NCBI GenBank assembly: GCA_034439975.1
Contig: JAWXBK010000032.1
Location: forward strand, 1-64,000
Source of the DNA: JAWXBK01 sp034439975
GTDB taxonomy: Bacteria > Pseudomonadota > Alphaproteobacteria > Dongiales > Dongiaceae
Reading direction: 5' to 3'
DNA: 64,000 bases
The position numbers and the translations under genes are program-made. This document shows, piece after piece, positions 1 to 8,284 of the stretch (position 1 is the first letter of the stretch; each line of letters opens with the position of its first letter). The notes below the pieces were generated by a model that saw nothing but the letters and a program-made list of their open reading frames with translations, was not told the origin of the DNA and did no database searches.

Positions 1-100
1 CCTGATCGCGCCGATCGCGATGGACGAGGGTCTTCGCTTCGCAATCCGCGAAGGCGGCCGCACCGTCGGTGCCGGCGTCGTCGCTTCCATCATCGAGTAG
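1..100 (+). CDS. tuf: Elongation factor Tu, C-terminal end (partial)
   Basis: Only the last 32 codons are in the window, read from base 2 to the TAG at 98-100. They include the EF-Tu domain III ending RFAIREGGRTVGAGVV followed by ASIIE, which is diagnostic of bacterial EF-Tu, the GTPase that brings aminoacyl-tRNA to the ribosome. The 5' part lies outside the window. It sits 37 bp upstream of rpsJ, the usual tuf-S10 arrangement in proteobacteria, so the S10 genes are probably cotranscribed with it. Whether a second tuf copy exists cannot be judged here. Confidence 0.95.
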   Translation, partial: LIAPIAMDEGLRFAIREGGRTVGAGVVASIIE

Positions 101-137
101 TCGGAAACGACCGGCAGAATTAACGAGGACGTGGGTC

Positions 138-452
138 ATGGATAATCAGAACATCCGCATTCGTTTGAAAGCGTTCGATCACCGCGTCCTCGATCAGTCG
201 ACTGGCGAGATCGTGAGCACGGCGAAGCGGACGGGTGCGCGGGTGCGCGGCCCGATCCCGTTGCCGACGCGGTTCGAGCGTTTCACGGTGCTGCGTGGCC
301 CGCACGTCGACAAGAAGAGCCGGGAACAGTTCGAGATCCGCACCCACAAGCGGTTACTCGATATCGTGGACCCGACGCCGCAAACGGTAGACGCGCTGAT
401 GAAGCTCGAGCTGGCCGCCGGCGTCGACGTCGAGATCAAGTTGAAGGGTTGA
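138..452 (+). CDS. rpsJ: 30S ribosomal protein S10
   Basis: The 104-residue product begins MDNQNIRIRLKAFDHRVLDQ and contains GPIPLPTRFERFTVLRGPHV and the EIRTHKRLLDI loop. These are signatures of S10, which sits in the 30S head and also partners NusB in antitermination. I chose the ATG at 138 because an upstream in-frame ATG at 69 would overlap tuf and add a non-conserved extension; family proteins are about 102-105 residues. It is the first gene of the S10 cluster, 10 bp before rplC. Confidence 0.98.
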   Translation: MDNQNIRIRLKAFDHRVLDQSTGEIVSTAKRTGARVRGPIPLPTRFERFTVLRGPHVDKKSREQFEIRTHKRLLDIVDPTPQTVDALMKLELAAGVDVEIKLKG

Positions 453-462
453 GGATCAGGTC

Positions 463-1215
463 ATGCGTTCGGGTATCCTCGCACAGAAACTGGGCATGAC
501 CCGCGTCTTCAACGACGCGGGCGAACATGTGCCGGTTACGGTGCTCAAAGTTGAGAACTGCCAGGTCGTCGGCGTCCGCAAGGCGGGCGAGGACGGCAAG
601 GGCTATAACGCCGTGCAGCTCGGGGTCGGCAAGCGCAAGGTGCGCAACGTGTCGAAGCCGATGCGGGGCCATTTTGCCAAAGCCAACGTCGAGCCGAAGA
701 CGAAGCTCGTCGAGTTCCGCGTCGGCGACGACGCGCTGCTCGAAATCGGCGCGGAGCTCACGGTCGAGCATTTCGTGGCCGGCCAGTTCGTCGACGTGAC
801 CGGCACGAGCATCGGCAAGGGCTTCGCCGGTCCGATGAAGCGCTGGAATTTCGGCGGTCTGCGTGCGACCCACGGCGTGTCGGTCTCGCACCGCAGCCAT
901 GGTTCGACCGGCAACCGGCAGGATCCCGGCCGCGTCTTCAAGAACAAGAAGATGGCGGGCCATATGGGTGATCGCCGCGTGACAGTGCAGAACCTGCGCA
1001 TCGTCAGCACGGACATGGAACGCGGACTGATCCTGGTGCGCGGCGCGGTGCCGGGTGCCGAAGGCGGTTTCGTGACGGTGCGCGATGCGGTGAAGCGCAA
1101 GGCACCGGACAATCTGCCGTTCCCGGCGGCGCTGCGCGGCGGTGCCGCGGCGGCGGCGGCTGAAGCACCGGCCGACGCGCCGGCCGAAGCGGGCGATGAA
1201 AGCGGGAAGGAATAA
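463..1215 (+). CDS. rplC: 50S ribosomal protein L3
   Basis: The 250-residue product starts MRSGILAQKLGMTRVF, the conserved L3 N-terminus. It contains the RATHGVSVSHRSHGS and QDPGRVFKNKKMAGHMG segments of the central extension that reaches the peptidyl-transferase centre. L3 is an early 50S assembly protein. The last 25-30 residues are an Ala/Glu/Pro-rich low-complexity tail (AAAAAEAPADAPAEAG), longer than in E. coli L3 (209 residues) but common in alphaproteobacteria. The gene is 5 bp upstream of rplD. Confidence 0.98.
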   Translation: MRSGILAQKLGMTRVFNDAGEHVPVTVLKVENCQVVGVRKAGEDGKGYNAVQLGVGKRKVRNVSKPMRGHFAKANVEPKTKLVEFRVGDDALLEIGAELTVEHFVAGQFVDVTGTSIGKGFAGPMKRWNFGGLRATHGVSVSHRSHGSTGNRQDPGRVFKNKKMAGHMGDRRVTVQNLRIVSTDMERGLILVRGAVPGAEGGFVTVRDAVKRKAPDNLPFPAALRGGAAAAAAEAPADAPAEAGDESGKE

Positions 1216-1220
1216 CGGCG

Positions 1221-1841
1221 ATGAAGTGTGAAGTTACATCGCTCGAAAGCAAGAAGGTCGGCGATATCGATCTGTCGGACGACGTGTTCGGCGTGACGGT
1301 CCGTCGCGACATTCTTGCGCGCATGGTCAACTGGCAGCTCGCGAAGCGGCGCGCCGGTACGCACAAGACCAAGGGCATTAGCGACATCAGCGGCACGACC
1401 CGCAAGCCGTGGAAGCAAAAGGGCACCGGCCACGCCCGTCAAGGCAGCCTGCGCTCGCCGCAGTTCCGCGGCGGCGCGGTGATCTTCGGCCCGGTCGTGC
1501 GCTCGCATGAACATGGTCTGACGAAGAAGGTGCGACGCCTCGCGCTCAAGACGGCGCTCTCGGCGAAGCAGGCCGACGGCAAGCTAGTCGTCGTCGATGC
1601 GCTCACCAGCGCGGACGGCAAGACCCGCACGGTCGCCGATCAGTTCGCGAAGCTCGGCTGGGGCACGGTACTGCTGATCGACGGGCCGGAGGTCGACACC
1701 AAGTTGCAGCAGGCGATTGCCAATCTGCCGGGGATCGATCTGCTGCCGCAGCAGGGTGCCAATGTTTACGACATCCTGCGCCACGACACGCTGGTGCTCA
1801 GCCGGGCTGCGGTCGAGCATCTCGAATCGCGGCTGAAATAG
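1221..1841 (+). CDS. rplD: 50S ribosomal protein L4
   Basis: The 206-residue product has the L4 core RRDILARMVNWQLAKRRAGT and the loop GTGHARQGSLRSPQFRGG, which lines the peptide exit tunnel. The C-terminal half carries LPGIDLLPQQGANVYDILRH. In E. coli L4 also represses its own S10 operon through the leader; no leader is visible here because the operon start lies outside the window. It lies 5 bp after rplC and 10 bp before rplW. Confidence 0.97.
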   Translation: MKCEVTSLESKKVGDIDLSDDVFGVTVRRDILARMVNWQLAKRRAGTHKTKGISDISGTTRKPWKQKGTGHARQGSLRSPQFRGGAVIFGPVVRSHEHGLTKKVRRLALKTALSAKQADGKLVVVDALTSADGKTRTVADQFAKLGWGTVLLIDGPEVDTKLQQAIANLPGIDLLPQQGANVYDILRHDTLVLSRAAVEHLESRLK

Positions 1842-1851
1842 GGAGCGCACG

Positions 1852-2166
1852 ATGAAAAAGCCAGCAGTGACGCTCTCGAAGGAACGCATGTACGACCTGG
1901 TGCGCTCGCCGGTGGTGACCGAAAAGTCGACCATGGCATCTCAGTTCAACCAAGTGGTCTTCCGCGTGCCGCTCGATGCGAGCAAGCCGGAGATCAAGGC
2001 GGCAGTCGAAGGCATCTTCAGCGTGAAGGTGCTCGCGGTGAACACGATCCGCTCCAAGGGCAAGCTCAAGCGGTTTCGCGGTGCGCTCGGGCGGCGGTCG
2101 GACACCAAGAAGGCCATGGTGACTTTGGCGGAAGGCCAGAGCATCGACGTGACGACGGGCGTGTGA
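1852..2166 (+). CDS. rplW: 50S ribosomal protein L23
   Basis: The 104-residue product contains the L23 motifs RSPVVTEKSTM near the N-terminus and TIRSKGKLKRFRGALGRR in the middle. L23 binds 23S rRNA at the tunnel exit and is the docking site for trigger factor and SRP. The ATG at 1852 gives MKKPAVTLSKERMYDLV, matching the short N-terminal arm seen in alphaproteobacterial L23. It lies between rplD (10 bp) and rplB (16 bp). Confidence 0.96.
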   Translation: MKKPAVTLSKERMYDLVRSPVVTEKSTMASQFNQVVFRVPLDASKPEIKAAVEGIFSVKVLAVNTIRSKGKLKRFRGALGRRSDTKKAMVTLAEGQSIDVTTGV

Positions 2167-2182
2167 CGGAGAGATTGGTACG

Positions 2183-3013
2183 ATGGCACTGAAAACACAC
2201 AGGCCGGTCACGCCCGGCACCCGGCAGCTGGTCCTCGTGGACCGGAGCGAGCTGTACAAGGGCAAGCCCGTCAAGGCGCTGACCGAAGGTCTGACCAGCA
2301 CCGGCGGCCGCAATAACCATGGCCACATCACCTCGTATCAGCGGGGCGGCGGTCACAAGCGGCGCTATCGCAAGGTCGATTTCAAGCGCCGCAAGTACGA
2401 CGTGGTTGCGACGGTGGAGCGGCTCGAGTACGACCCGAACCGGACGGCGTTCATCGCGCTGATCCGCTACGAGGACGGCGAGCAGAGCTATATTCTCGCG
2501 CCGCAGCGGCTCAAGACCGGCGACAAGGTGATGTCGGGCGAACGTGCCGACATCAAGCCGGGCAACGCGATGCCGCTGAAGAGCATTCCGGTCGGGACGA
2601 TCGTCCACAATGTGGAGCTTCGTCCCGGTGCGGGCGGCCAGTTCGCCCGTTCGGCCGGCACCTATGTGCAGCTCGTCGGACGCGACCAGGGTTACGCGCT
2701 CCTGCGCATGACCTCGGGCGAAGTCCGCAAGGTGCGCGGCGAGTGCATGGCGACGATCGGTGCCGTTTCGAATCCGGACCGTCAGAACGAAAGCCTGGGC
2801 AAAGCCGGTCGCAGTCGCTGGCTCGGTCGCCGGCCGCATGTCCGCGGCGTTGCGATGAACCCGATCGATCACCCGCATGGCGGCGGCGAAGGCCGTACCT
2901 CGGGCGGCCGTCACCCGGTGACACCGTGGGGTAAGCCGACTAAGGGCAAGCGCACGCGCCAGAACAAGAAGACGGACGGCATGATTGTCCGCCGTCGTCG
3001 CAAAAAGAATTGA
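2183..3013 (+). CDS. rplB: 50S ribosomal protein L2
   Basis: The 276-residue product starts MALKTHRPVTPGTRQLV. It has the L2 hallmarks NNHGHITSYQRGGGHKRRYR, GTIVHNVELRPGAGGQFARS and the C-terminal GVAMNPIDHPHGGGEGRTSG, including the conserved histidine near the peptidyl-transferase centre. L2 is needed for subunit association. The length matches the family (about 275). It is followed by rpsS. Confidence 0.98.
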   Translation: MALKTHRPVTPGTRQLVLVDRSELYKGKPVKALTEGLTSTGGRNNHGHITSYQRGGGHKRRYRKVDFKRRKYDVVATVERLEYDPNRTAFIALIRYEDGEQSYILAPQRLKTGDKVMSGERADIKPGNAMPLKSIPVGTIVHNVELRPGAGGQFARSAGTYVQLVGRDQGYALLRMTSGEVRKVRGECMATIGAVSNPDRQNESLGKAGRSRWLGRRPHVRGVAMNPIDHPHGGGEGRTSGGRHPVTPWGKPTKGKRTRQNKKTDGMIVRRRRKKN

Positions 3014-3035
3014 CGCTGGAAGGAGCGTAGACACC

Positions 3036-3314
3036 GTGGCTCGTTCAGTATCAAAAGGCCCGTTCATCGACGGTTACCTCCTGAAGAAGGCGGAAACATC
3101 GCGCGGCTCCGGCCGCAACGAGGTCATCAAGATCTGGTCGCGACGTTCGACCATTCTGCCGCAGTTCGTAGGCCTCACGTTTGGCGTCTACAACGGACAC
3201 AAGTTTCTGCCGGTGCTGGTGACCGAAAACATGGTGGGGCACAAGTTCGGCGAGTTCTCGCCGACGCGTACCTTCACCGGTCACTCCGCCGACAAGAAGG
3301 TCAAGAAGGCCTAA
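3036..3314 (+). CDS. rpsS: 30S ribosomal protein S19
   Basis: The 92-residue product reads MARSVSKGPFIDGYLLKKAE from a GTG start at 3036, preceded by a good GGAAGGAG ribosome-binding site 22 bp after the rplB stop. An upstream in-frame ATG at 2985 would overlap rplB and add a non-homologous extension, so I reject it. IKIWSRRSTILPQFVGLTF and VYNGHKFLPVLVTENMVGH are S19 signatures. S19 forms a complex with S13 in the 30S head. Confidence 0.97.
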   Translation: MARSVSKGPFIDGYLLKKAETSRGSGRNEVIKIWSRRSTILPQFVGLTFGVYNGHKFLPVLVTENMVGHKFGEFSPTRTFTGHSADKKVKKA

Positions 3315-3324
3315 GGATCGGAAG

Positions 3325-3705
3325 ATGGGCAAGAAGTCAGCACCGCGTCGCGCGGCAGACAACGAAGCAATGGCGGTCGCACGGGTCGTGCGCACCAGCC
3401 CGCGCAAGCTCAACCTCGTTGCGGAGCAGATCCGCGGCATGGCGGTGCAGAGCGCGCTCAACGAGCTGACCTTCTCGAAGCGCCGCATCGCGGTCGAAGT
3501 GAAGAAGGTTCTGCAGTCGGCGGTGGCGAATGCGGAGAACAACCATCAGCTCGACGTCGATCGGCTCTATGTGGCCGAGGCCTCGGTCGGTCGCGCGTTC
3601 TCGATGTGGCGCTTTCATCCGCGAGCCCGGGGTCGGGTGTCATATGTGCAGAAATACTGGAGCAACCTGACGGTTATCGTCCGGGAACGCGAGGAGACGG
3701 CCTGA
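3325..3705 (+). CDS. rplV: 50S ribosomal protein L22
   Basis: The 126-residue product contains RVVRTSPRKLNLVAEQIRGM, the conserved L22 start, and ends with the beta-hairpin region VGRAFSMWRFHPRARGR, which extends into the exit tunnel and is the site of macrolide-resistance changes in other species. It lies 10 bp after rpsS, and its TGA is separated by one base from the rpsC ATG, so the two are probably translationally coupled. Confidence 0.97.
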   Translation: MGKKSAPRRAADNEAMAVARVVRTSPRKLNLVAEQIRGMAVQSALNELTFSKRRIAVEVKKVLQSAVANAENNHQLDVDRLYVAEASVGRAFSMWRFHPRARGRVSYVQKYWSNLTVIVREREETA

Positions 3706-3706
3706 T

Positions 3707-4387
3707 ATGGGTCAGAAAGTAAATCCGATCGGGCTGCGGCTCGGGATCAACCGGACCTGGGATTCGCGCTGGTATGCGGGCAAGGACTACGCGAACCTGC
3801 TGCACCAGGATCTCGCCCTGCGCCGCTATCTGACGAAGCGTCTGCTGCAGGCCGGTGTGAGCCGAATCGTGATCGAACGGCCGACGAAGCGCGCGCGCGT
3901 GACGATTCACACCGCGCGCCCGGGCGTCGTCATCGGCAAGAAGGGCGCGGATATCGAAAAGCTGCGGATCGACCTGCAGAAGATGACCGGAACCGACGTC
4001 GCGCTGAATATCGTCGAAATCCGCAAGCCGGAGATCGAGGCGAAGCTGGTGGCCGAGAACATCGCCCAGCAGCTCGAGCGCCGCGTGGCGTTCCGCCGTG
4101 CGATGAAGCGGGCGGTGCAGTCGGCGATGCGGCTCGGTGCCCAGGGCATCCGGATTCATTGCGGCGGCCGCCTCGGCGGTGCCGAAATCGCGCGCACCGA
4201 GTGGTATCGCGAAGGCCGCGTTCCGTTGCACACGCTGCGTGCCGACATCGATTACGGCGAGGCGACGGCAAAGACGACGTACGGCACCTGCGGCGTGAAG
4301 GTGTGGGTGTTCAAGGGCGAAATCCTGGCGCACGACCCGATGGCGCAGGACAAGCGGGCACTCGAGCAGCAGCCGACGCGCGGCTAA
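3707..4387 (+). CDS. rpsC: 30S ribosomal protein S3
   Basis: The 226-residue product starts MGQKVNPIGLRLGINRTWDS. It has a type II KH domain (VVIGKKGADIEKLR) and the C-terminal S3 domain (GRLGGAEIARTEWYREGRVP, HTLRADIDYGEA). S3 lies at the mRNA entry channel with S4 and S5. The length is close to E. coli S3 (233). It begins one base after the rplV stop. Confidence 0.98.
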   Translation: MGQKVNPIGLRLGINRTWDSRWYAGKDYANLLHQDLALRRYLTKRLLQAGVSRIVIERPTKRARVTIHTARPGVVIGKKGADIEKLRIDLQKMTGTDVALNIVEIRKPEIEAKLVAENIAQQLERRVAFRRAMKRAVQSAMRLGAQGIRIHCGGRLGGAEIARTEWYREGRVPLHTLRADIDYGEATAKTTYGTCGVKVWVFKGEILAHDPMAQDKRALEQQPTRG

Positions 4388-4420
4388 CCGACCTAACGAA
4401 GAAGACGACGAGGACGAACG

Positions 4421-4840
4421 ATGCTTCAGCCGAAGCGCACCAAGTACCGCAAGGCCCACAAGGGCCGGATTCACGGCAATGCCAAGGGCGGCACGTCGCT
4501 GAATTTTGGCGCCTATGGGTTGAAGGCGGTCGAACCGGGCCGGGTCACCGCGCGCCAGATCGAGGCAGCGCGGCGTGCGGTCACGCGCCAGATGAAGCGC
4601 GCCGGCCGCGTCTGGATCCTTGTTTTCCCGGACGTGCCGGTCAGCAAGAAGCCGGCCGAAGTCCGAATGGGCAGCGGCAAGGGCACGCCTGAATTCTGGG
4701 CGGCGCGGGTGAAGCCGGGCCGCATCATGTTCGAGATCGATGGCGTGCCGCGCGAAGTGGCGGCACGGGCATTCGAATTGGCGGCGGCGAAGCTGCCGAT
4801 CAAGACGCGCTTCGTGGCGCGTCTGGGCGAGGAAGGTTAA
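4421..4840 (+). CDS. rplP: 50S ribosomal protein L16
   Basis: The 139-residue product starts MLQPKRTKYRKAHKGRIHGN. It contains GRVTARQIEAARRAVTRQMK and the loop RMGSGKGTPEFWAARVKPGR, which approaches the A-site tRNA and is the segment bearing the hydroxylated arginine in E. coli L16. Whether the matching hydroxylase exists in this organism cannot be seen here. It is 33 bp after rpsC and 4 bp before rpmC. Confidence 0.97.
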   Translation: MLQPKRTKYRKAHKGRIHGNAKGGTSLNFGAYGLKAVEPGRVTARQIEAARRAVTRQMKRAGRVWILVFPDVPVSKKPAEVRMGSGKGTPEFWAARVKPGRIMFEIDGVPREVAARAFELAAAKLPIKTRFVARLGEEG

Positions 4841-4844
4841 GGCC

Positions 4845-5042
4845 ATGAAGGCGGAAGATATTCGCACCAAGACGGCGGACGAGTTGAAGACACAGCTCGT
4901 CGACCTCAAGAAAGAGGCGTTCAACCTGCGTTTCCAGCAGGCGAGCGGCCAGTTGCAAAATACCGCCCGGGTTCGCGAAGTGCGGCGCGATATCGCCCGC
5001 ATTCGCACGATATTGAACGTAAAGACGCCTGCGGGCGCCTGA
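4845..5042 (+). CDS. rpmC: 50S ribosomal protein L29
   Basis: The 65-residue product from the ATG at 4845 reads MKAEDIRTKTADELKTQLVD. It has the helical-hairpin signature LKKEAFNLRFQQASGQLQN and RVREVRRDIARIRTIL. An ATG further upstream in frame would overlap rplP and is not conserved. L29 lies next to L23 at the tunnel exit. It is 4 bp after rplP and 15 bp before rpsQ, the usual L16-L29-S17 order. Confidence 0.96.
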   Translation: MKAEDIRTKTADELKTQLVDLKKEAFNLRFQQASGQLQNTARVREVRRDIARIRTILNVKTPAGA

Positions 5043-5057
5043 GGAGCGAGCAAGACG

Positions 5058-5306
5058 ATGCCGAGGCGTGTTCTGGAAGGGGTCGTGGTCAGCGACAAGG
5101 GCGACAAGACCATCGTGGTCAGCGTCGAACGTCGCGTCATGCACCCGCTGTACAAGAAATTCATCAAGCGCTCGAAGCGCTACATGGCGCATGACGCCGA
5201 CAACCGTTTCAAGGTGGGCGATCAAGTGCTCATCCAGGAATGTCGTCCGATTTCCCGTCGCAAGACCTGGGAAGTGATCGGAACGGCCGGCGCGCCGGGC
5301 GCCTGA
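5058..5306 (+). CDS. rpsQ: 30S ribosomal protein S17
   Basis: The 82-residue product starts MPRRVLEGVVVSDKGDKTIV. It contains the OB-fold segments VERRVMHPLYKKFIKRSKRY and QVLIQECRPISRRKTWEVI, which define S17, a primary 16S rRNA-binding protein. The length agrees with the family (about 80-85). It lies 23 bp before rplN. Confidence 0.97.
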   Translation: MPRRVLEGVVVSDKGDKTIVVSVERRVMHPLYKKFIKRSKRYMAHDADNRFKVGDQVLIQECRPISRRKTWEVIGTAGAPGA

Positions 5307-5329
5307 GCGTTACGAAAGGGATCTGAACG

Positions 5330-5698
5330 ATGATCCAGATGCAGACCAACCTGGAGGTCGCCGACAACTCGGGTGCGCGGCGCGTCCAGTGCATCAAGGT
5401 TCTGGGTGGCTCGAAGCGCAAGTTCGCCGGCGTCGGCGATGTGATCGTCGTATCGGTCAAGGATGCGATTCCGCGCGGCCGCGTAAAGAAGGGCGATGTG
5501 CACCGGGCGGTTATCGTCCGCACCGCGAAGGCGGTACGGCGGCCTGACGGCAGCATGATCCGCTTCGACACCAACGCTGCGGTGCTGATCAACAAGCAGG
5601 GCGAGCCGATCGGGACCCGCATTTTCGGCCCCGTGACGCGCGAGCTGCGGGCCAAGAAGTTCATGAAGATCGTTTCGCTGGCGCCGGAAGTCCTCTAG
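5330..5698 (+). CDS. rplN: 50S ribosomal protein L14
   Basis: The 122-residue product starts MIQMQTNLEVADNSGARRVQ. It contains the L14 signature GVGDVIVVSVKDAIPRGRVK and ends GPVTRELRAKKFMKIVSLAP. Its length of 122 is the near-invariant family length. L14 forms bridge B8 to the 30S subunit and is the RsfS silencing-factor target. It is 32 bp upstream of rplX. Confidence 0.98.
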   Translation: MIQMQTNLEVADNSGARRVQCIKVLGGSKRKFAGVGDVIVVSVKDAIPRGRVKKGDVHRAVIVRTAKAVRRPDGSMIRFDTNAAVLINKQGEPIGTRIFGPVTRELRAKKFMKIVSLAPEVL

Positions 5699-5730
5699 GG
5701 CGCGCGGAACGAAAGACGGGAAGAATCGAT

Positions 5731-6057
5731 ATGTCGTTGTTCAAATCGAAGATCAAAAAGGGCGATCGCGTGATCGTCCTGACCGGCCGCGACAAGGGCA
5801 AGACCGGCGAGGTGTTGCGCGTGATCCCGGTCGAGGAACGCGCGCTCGTGCGCGGAATCAACATGGTGAAGCGCCATACGCGCGCGAGCATGGCAGGCCC
5901 GGGCGGCATCGTCGAGAAAGAGGCGTCGATCCATTTGTCGAATCTGGCGCATATCGACCCGAAAGATAACAAACCGACCCGCGTCGGTTATCGCATCCTG
6001 GACGGCGAGCGAAAGGTTCGTATCGCACGCCGGTCCGGCGAGCAGATCGACAGGTAG
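5731..6057 (+). CDS. rplX: 50S ribosomal protein L24
   Basis: The 108-residue product carries the KOW motif KKGDRVIVLTGRDKGKTGEV near the N-terminus and NMVKRHTRASMAGPGGIVEK in the centre, typical of L24, an assembly-initiator protein of the 50S. The length fits (103-108). It lies between rplN and rplE, 11 bp before the latter, as in other spc operons. Confidence 0.97.
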   Translation: MSLFKSKIKKGDRVIVLTGRDKGKTGEVLRVIPVEERALVRGINMVKRHTRASMAGPGGIVEKEASIHLSNLAHIDPKDNKPTRVGYRILDGERKVRIARRSGEQIDR

Positions 6058-6068
6058 GCGAGGCAGAG

Positions 6069-6608
6069 ATGAAGCGCTTGCAGGAACTTTATTCGACGGT
6101 CGTCCGTCCGGCCCTGGTCACGGAGTTCGGTTACACGAACACCCTCCAGGCGCCGCGTCTGACGAAAATCGTCATCAACATGGGCGTCGGCAAAGCGGTG
6201 CAGGACAGCAAGAAGCTGAATGCCGCGGTCAAGGAACTGACGGCGATCGCCGGGCAGAAGCCGGTCATCACGCGCGCGAAGACGTCGATTTCGAACTTCA
6301 AGCTGCGCGAGAACATGCCGATCGGTTGCAAGGTCACGCTGCGCAGCGACCGCATGTACGAGTTTCTCGACCGGCTGGTGACGATTGCCCTGCCGCGGGT
6401 TCGCGACTTCCGCGGGCTTTCGGGCAAGAGCTTCGATGGGCGCGGCAATTACGCGCTCGGGCTCAAGGAACAGATCGTGTTCCCGGAAGTGAACTACGAC
6501 GAGATCGATGAAATTCGCGGCATGGATATCGTTATCTGCACCACAGCGAAGACCGATGCCGAGGCGAAGGCCCTTCTCAAAGGGTTCGATCTGCCTTTCA
6601 TGAACTGA
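6069..6608 (+). CDS. rplE: 50S ribosomal protein L5
   Basis: The 179-residue product contains KIVINMGVGKAVQDSKKLNA, QKPVITRAKTSISNFKLREN and PRVRDFRGLSGKSFDGRGNY, the classical L5 blocks. It ends ICTTAKTDAEAKALLKGFDL. L5 binds 5S rRNA in the central protuberance and contacts P-site tRNA. The length equals E. coli L5 (179). It is 19 bp before rpsN. Confidence 0.98.
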   Translation: MKRLQELYSTVVRPALVTEFGYTNTLQAPRLTKIVINMGVGKAVQDSKKLNAAVKELTAIAGQKPVITRAKTSISNFKLRENMPIGCKVTLRSDRMYEFLDRLVTIALPRVRDFRGLSGKSFDGRGNYALGLKEQIVFPEVNYDEIDEIRGMDIVICTTAKTDAEAKALLKGFDLPFMN

Positions 6609-6627
6609 AGGCAGAAGGAGAGAGAGT

Positions 6628-6933
6628 ATGGCAAAGAAGAGCTCGATCGAACGGAACAAGAAGCGCGAGCGGATGACCAAGAAGTTCGCCGCCCGTCGCT
6701 TGCGCCTGAAAGAGATCGCCGACGACGAAAGCCGTCCGATGGAAGAGCGTTTCGGCGCTCGCCTGCGGCTGGCCGAATTGCCGCGCAACAGTTCGCGGGT
6801 TCGAATCCGCAATCGTTGCGCGCTGACCGGTCGTCCGCGCGGCAACTATCGCAAGTTCCGTCTTTCGCGCATTGCGCTCAGAGAACTCGGATCAACCGGG
6901 CAGATCCCCGGTTTGGTCAAGTCGAGCTGGTAA
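6628..6933 (+). CDS. rpsN: 30S ribosomal protein S14 (zinc-free long form)
   Basis: The 101-residue product starts MAKKSSIERNKKRERMTKKF and ends RKFRLSRIALRELGSTGQIP followed by GLVKSSW. The conserved NRCALTGRPRG carries a single cysteine and there are no paired CxxC motifs, so this is the long, zinc-independent S14 type. S14 sits in the 30S head near S3 and S10. It is 15 bp before rpsH. Confidence 0.97.
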   Translation: MAKKSSIERNKKRERMTKKFAARRLRLKEIADDESRPMEERFGARLRLAELPRNSSRVRIRNRCALTGRPRGNYRKFRLSRIALRELGSTGQIPGLVKSSW

Positions 6934-6948
6934 GGGAGGAACGTCGTC

Positions 6949-7350
6949 ATGGCGTTTACCGATCCCCTCGGGGATATGCTGACCCGTATTCGGAATGGCC
7001 AGAAGGCGGGCCTTTCCGCGGTCCTCAGCCCTGCGTCGAGCCTGCGGGCCAACGTGCTTGAAGTCCTCAAGCGCGAAGGTTTTATCCGCGGGTACGAGCG
7101 CGCGGAAGGGAGCAAGGGTGGCGGTGAAGAATTTCGTATCGAGCTCAAGTATCACGAGGGTCATCCCGTGATCCGAGAGATCTCGCGTATTTCCAAACCG
7201 GGCCGCCGGGTGTACCGCAAAGTTGCGGACCTGCAGCCGGTGTTCAACGGCCTCGGGATTTCGATCCTGTCGACTCCGCGCGGCGTCATGTCGGACCATG
7301 AAGCGCGTGCGGCGAATGTCGGCGGCGAAGTCCTGTGCCGGGTGTTCTGA
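6949..7350 (+). CDS. rpsH: 30S ribosomal protein S8
   Basis: The 133-residue product starts MAFTDPLGDMLTRIRNGQKA. It ends with the S8 signature LGISILSTPRGVMSDHEARA and GGEVLCRVF. S8 is a primary 16S rRNA binder in the central domain; in E. coli it also represses the spc operon post-transcriptionally. Its length is near the family value (about 130). It is 17 bp before rplF. Confidence 0.98.
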   Translation: MAFTDPLGDMLTRIRNGQKAGLSAVLSPASSLRANVLEVLKREGFIRGYERAEGSKGGGEEFRIELKYHEGHPVIREISRISKPGRRVYRKVADLQPVFNGLGISILSTPRGVMSDHEARAANVGGEVLCRVF

Positions 7351-7367
7351 CGAGAGGTTCGTAAGTC

Positions 7368-7901
7368 ATGTCCCGTGTCGGTAAAAATCCGGTCGTGATC
7401 CCGAGTGGCGTGACGCTCGAGGTGCAGGGTGGTGCGGTGCTTGCCAAGGGCAAGCTCGGCTCGCTCAACCTCGCGCTGTCCGACCAGGTCGAGACGCGGA
7501 TCGAAGATGGCAAGTTCTGGGTTAAGCCCGCGAACGACACCAAGCAGGCGCGACTGATGTGGGGCACCGTCCGCAACATCGTGCGCAACATGGTGGTCGG
7601 CGTTTCGGAAGGCTTCACCAAGTCGCTGGAGATCAATGGCGTCGGCTATCGCGCGCTGGTTCAGGGTAAGAACCTGCAGCTTCAGCTCGGCTACAGCCAC
7701 GACGTGATCTATCCGATCCCGGCCGACGTGCAGATCAAGTGCGAGCGCCCGACCGCGATCACGATTTCGGGTGCGAGCAAGCAGCGGGTCGGTCAGGTCG
7801 CTGCCGAAATTCGCGGCTTCCGCCCGCCGGAGCCCTATAAGGGCAAGGGCATCAAGTACGCGGACGAAATCGTCCTGCGCAAGGAAGGCAAGAAGAAGTA
7901 G
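7368..7901 (+). CDS. rplF: 50S ribosomal protein L6
   Basis: The 177-residue product starts MSRVGKNPVVIPSGVTLEVQ. It has the duplicated L6 fold, with GVSEGFTKSLEINGVGYRAL at the end of the first half and the C-terminal signature FRPPEPYKGKGIKYADEIVL, which contacts the sarcin-ricin loop region. The length equals E. coli L6 (177). It is 10 bp before rplR. Confidence 0.98.
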   Translation: MSRVGKNPVVIPSGVTLEVQGGAVLAKGKLGSLNLALSDQVETRIEDGKFWVKPANDTKQARLMWGTVRNIVRNMVVGVSEGFTKSLEINGVGYRALVQGKNLQLQLGYSHDVIYPIPADVQIKCERPTAITISGASKQRVGQVAAEIRGFRPPEPYKGKGIKYADEIVLRKEGKKK

Positions 7902-7911
7902 GAATCGAGCC

Positions 7912-8274
7912 ATGGCGAAGGGTGAAACCATTTCGGAGCGCCGTCAGCGGCGCAATCGCAATCGCCTGCGCGGGTCGGCGTACGGTCGGCCGCGTTTGTC
8001 GGTCTTCCGGTCGTCGCAGCATATCTATGCGCAGATCATCGATGACGGGCAGGGCGTGACGCTGGCAGCGGCCTCGTCGGTCGACAAGACCCTCAAGGGC
8101 AAGATCAAGACCGGTGCCGATTCCGCGGCGGCCAAGGAAGTCGGTCGTCTGATCGCCGAGCGCGCGATCGCCGCGGGCGTCAAAGAGGTCGTGTTCGACC
8201 GTGGCGCCTATCTGTTTCATGGCAGGGTCAAGGCCCTGGCTGACGCCGCCCGTGAGGGCGGCCTGACGTTCTAG
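7912..8274 (+). CDS. rplR: 50S ribosomal protein L18
   Basis: From the ATG at 7912 the product is 120 residues, starting MAKGETISERRQRRNRNRLR. It contains RPRLSVFRSSQHIYAQIIDD and FDRGAYLFHGRVKALADAAR, both L18 signatures. An upstream in-frame ATG at 7771 lies inside rplF and is rejected. L18 binds 5S rRNA with L5 in the central protuberance. It is 10 bp before rpsE. Confidence 0.97.
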   Translation: MAKGETISERRQRRNRNRLRGSAYGRPRLSVFRSSQHIYAQIIDDGQGVTLAAASSVDKTLKGKIKTGADSAAAKEVGRLIAERAIAAGVKEVVFDRGAYLFHGRVKALADAAREGGLTF

Positions 8275-8284
8275 AGGGTACGAT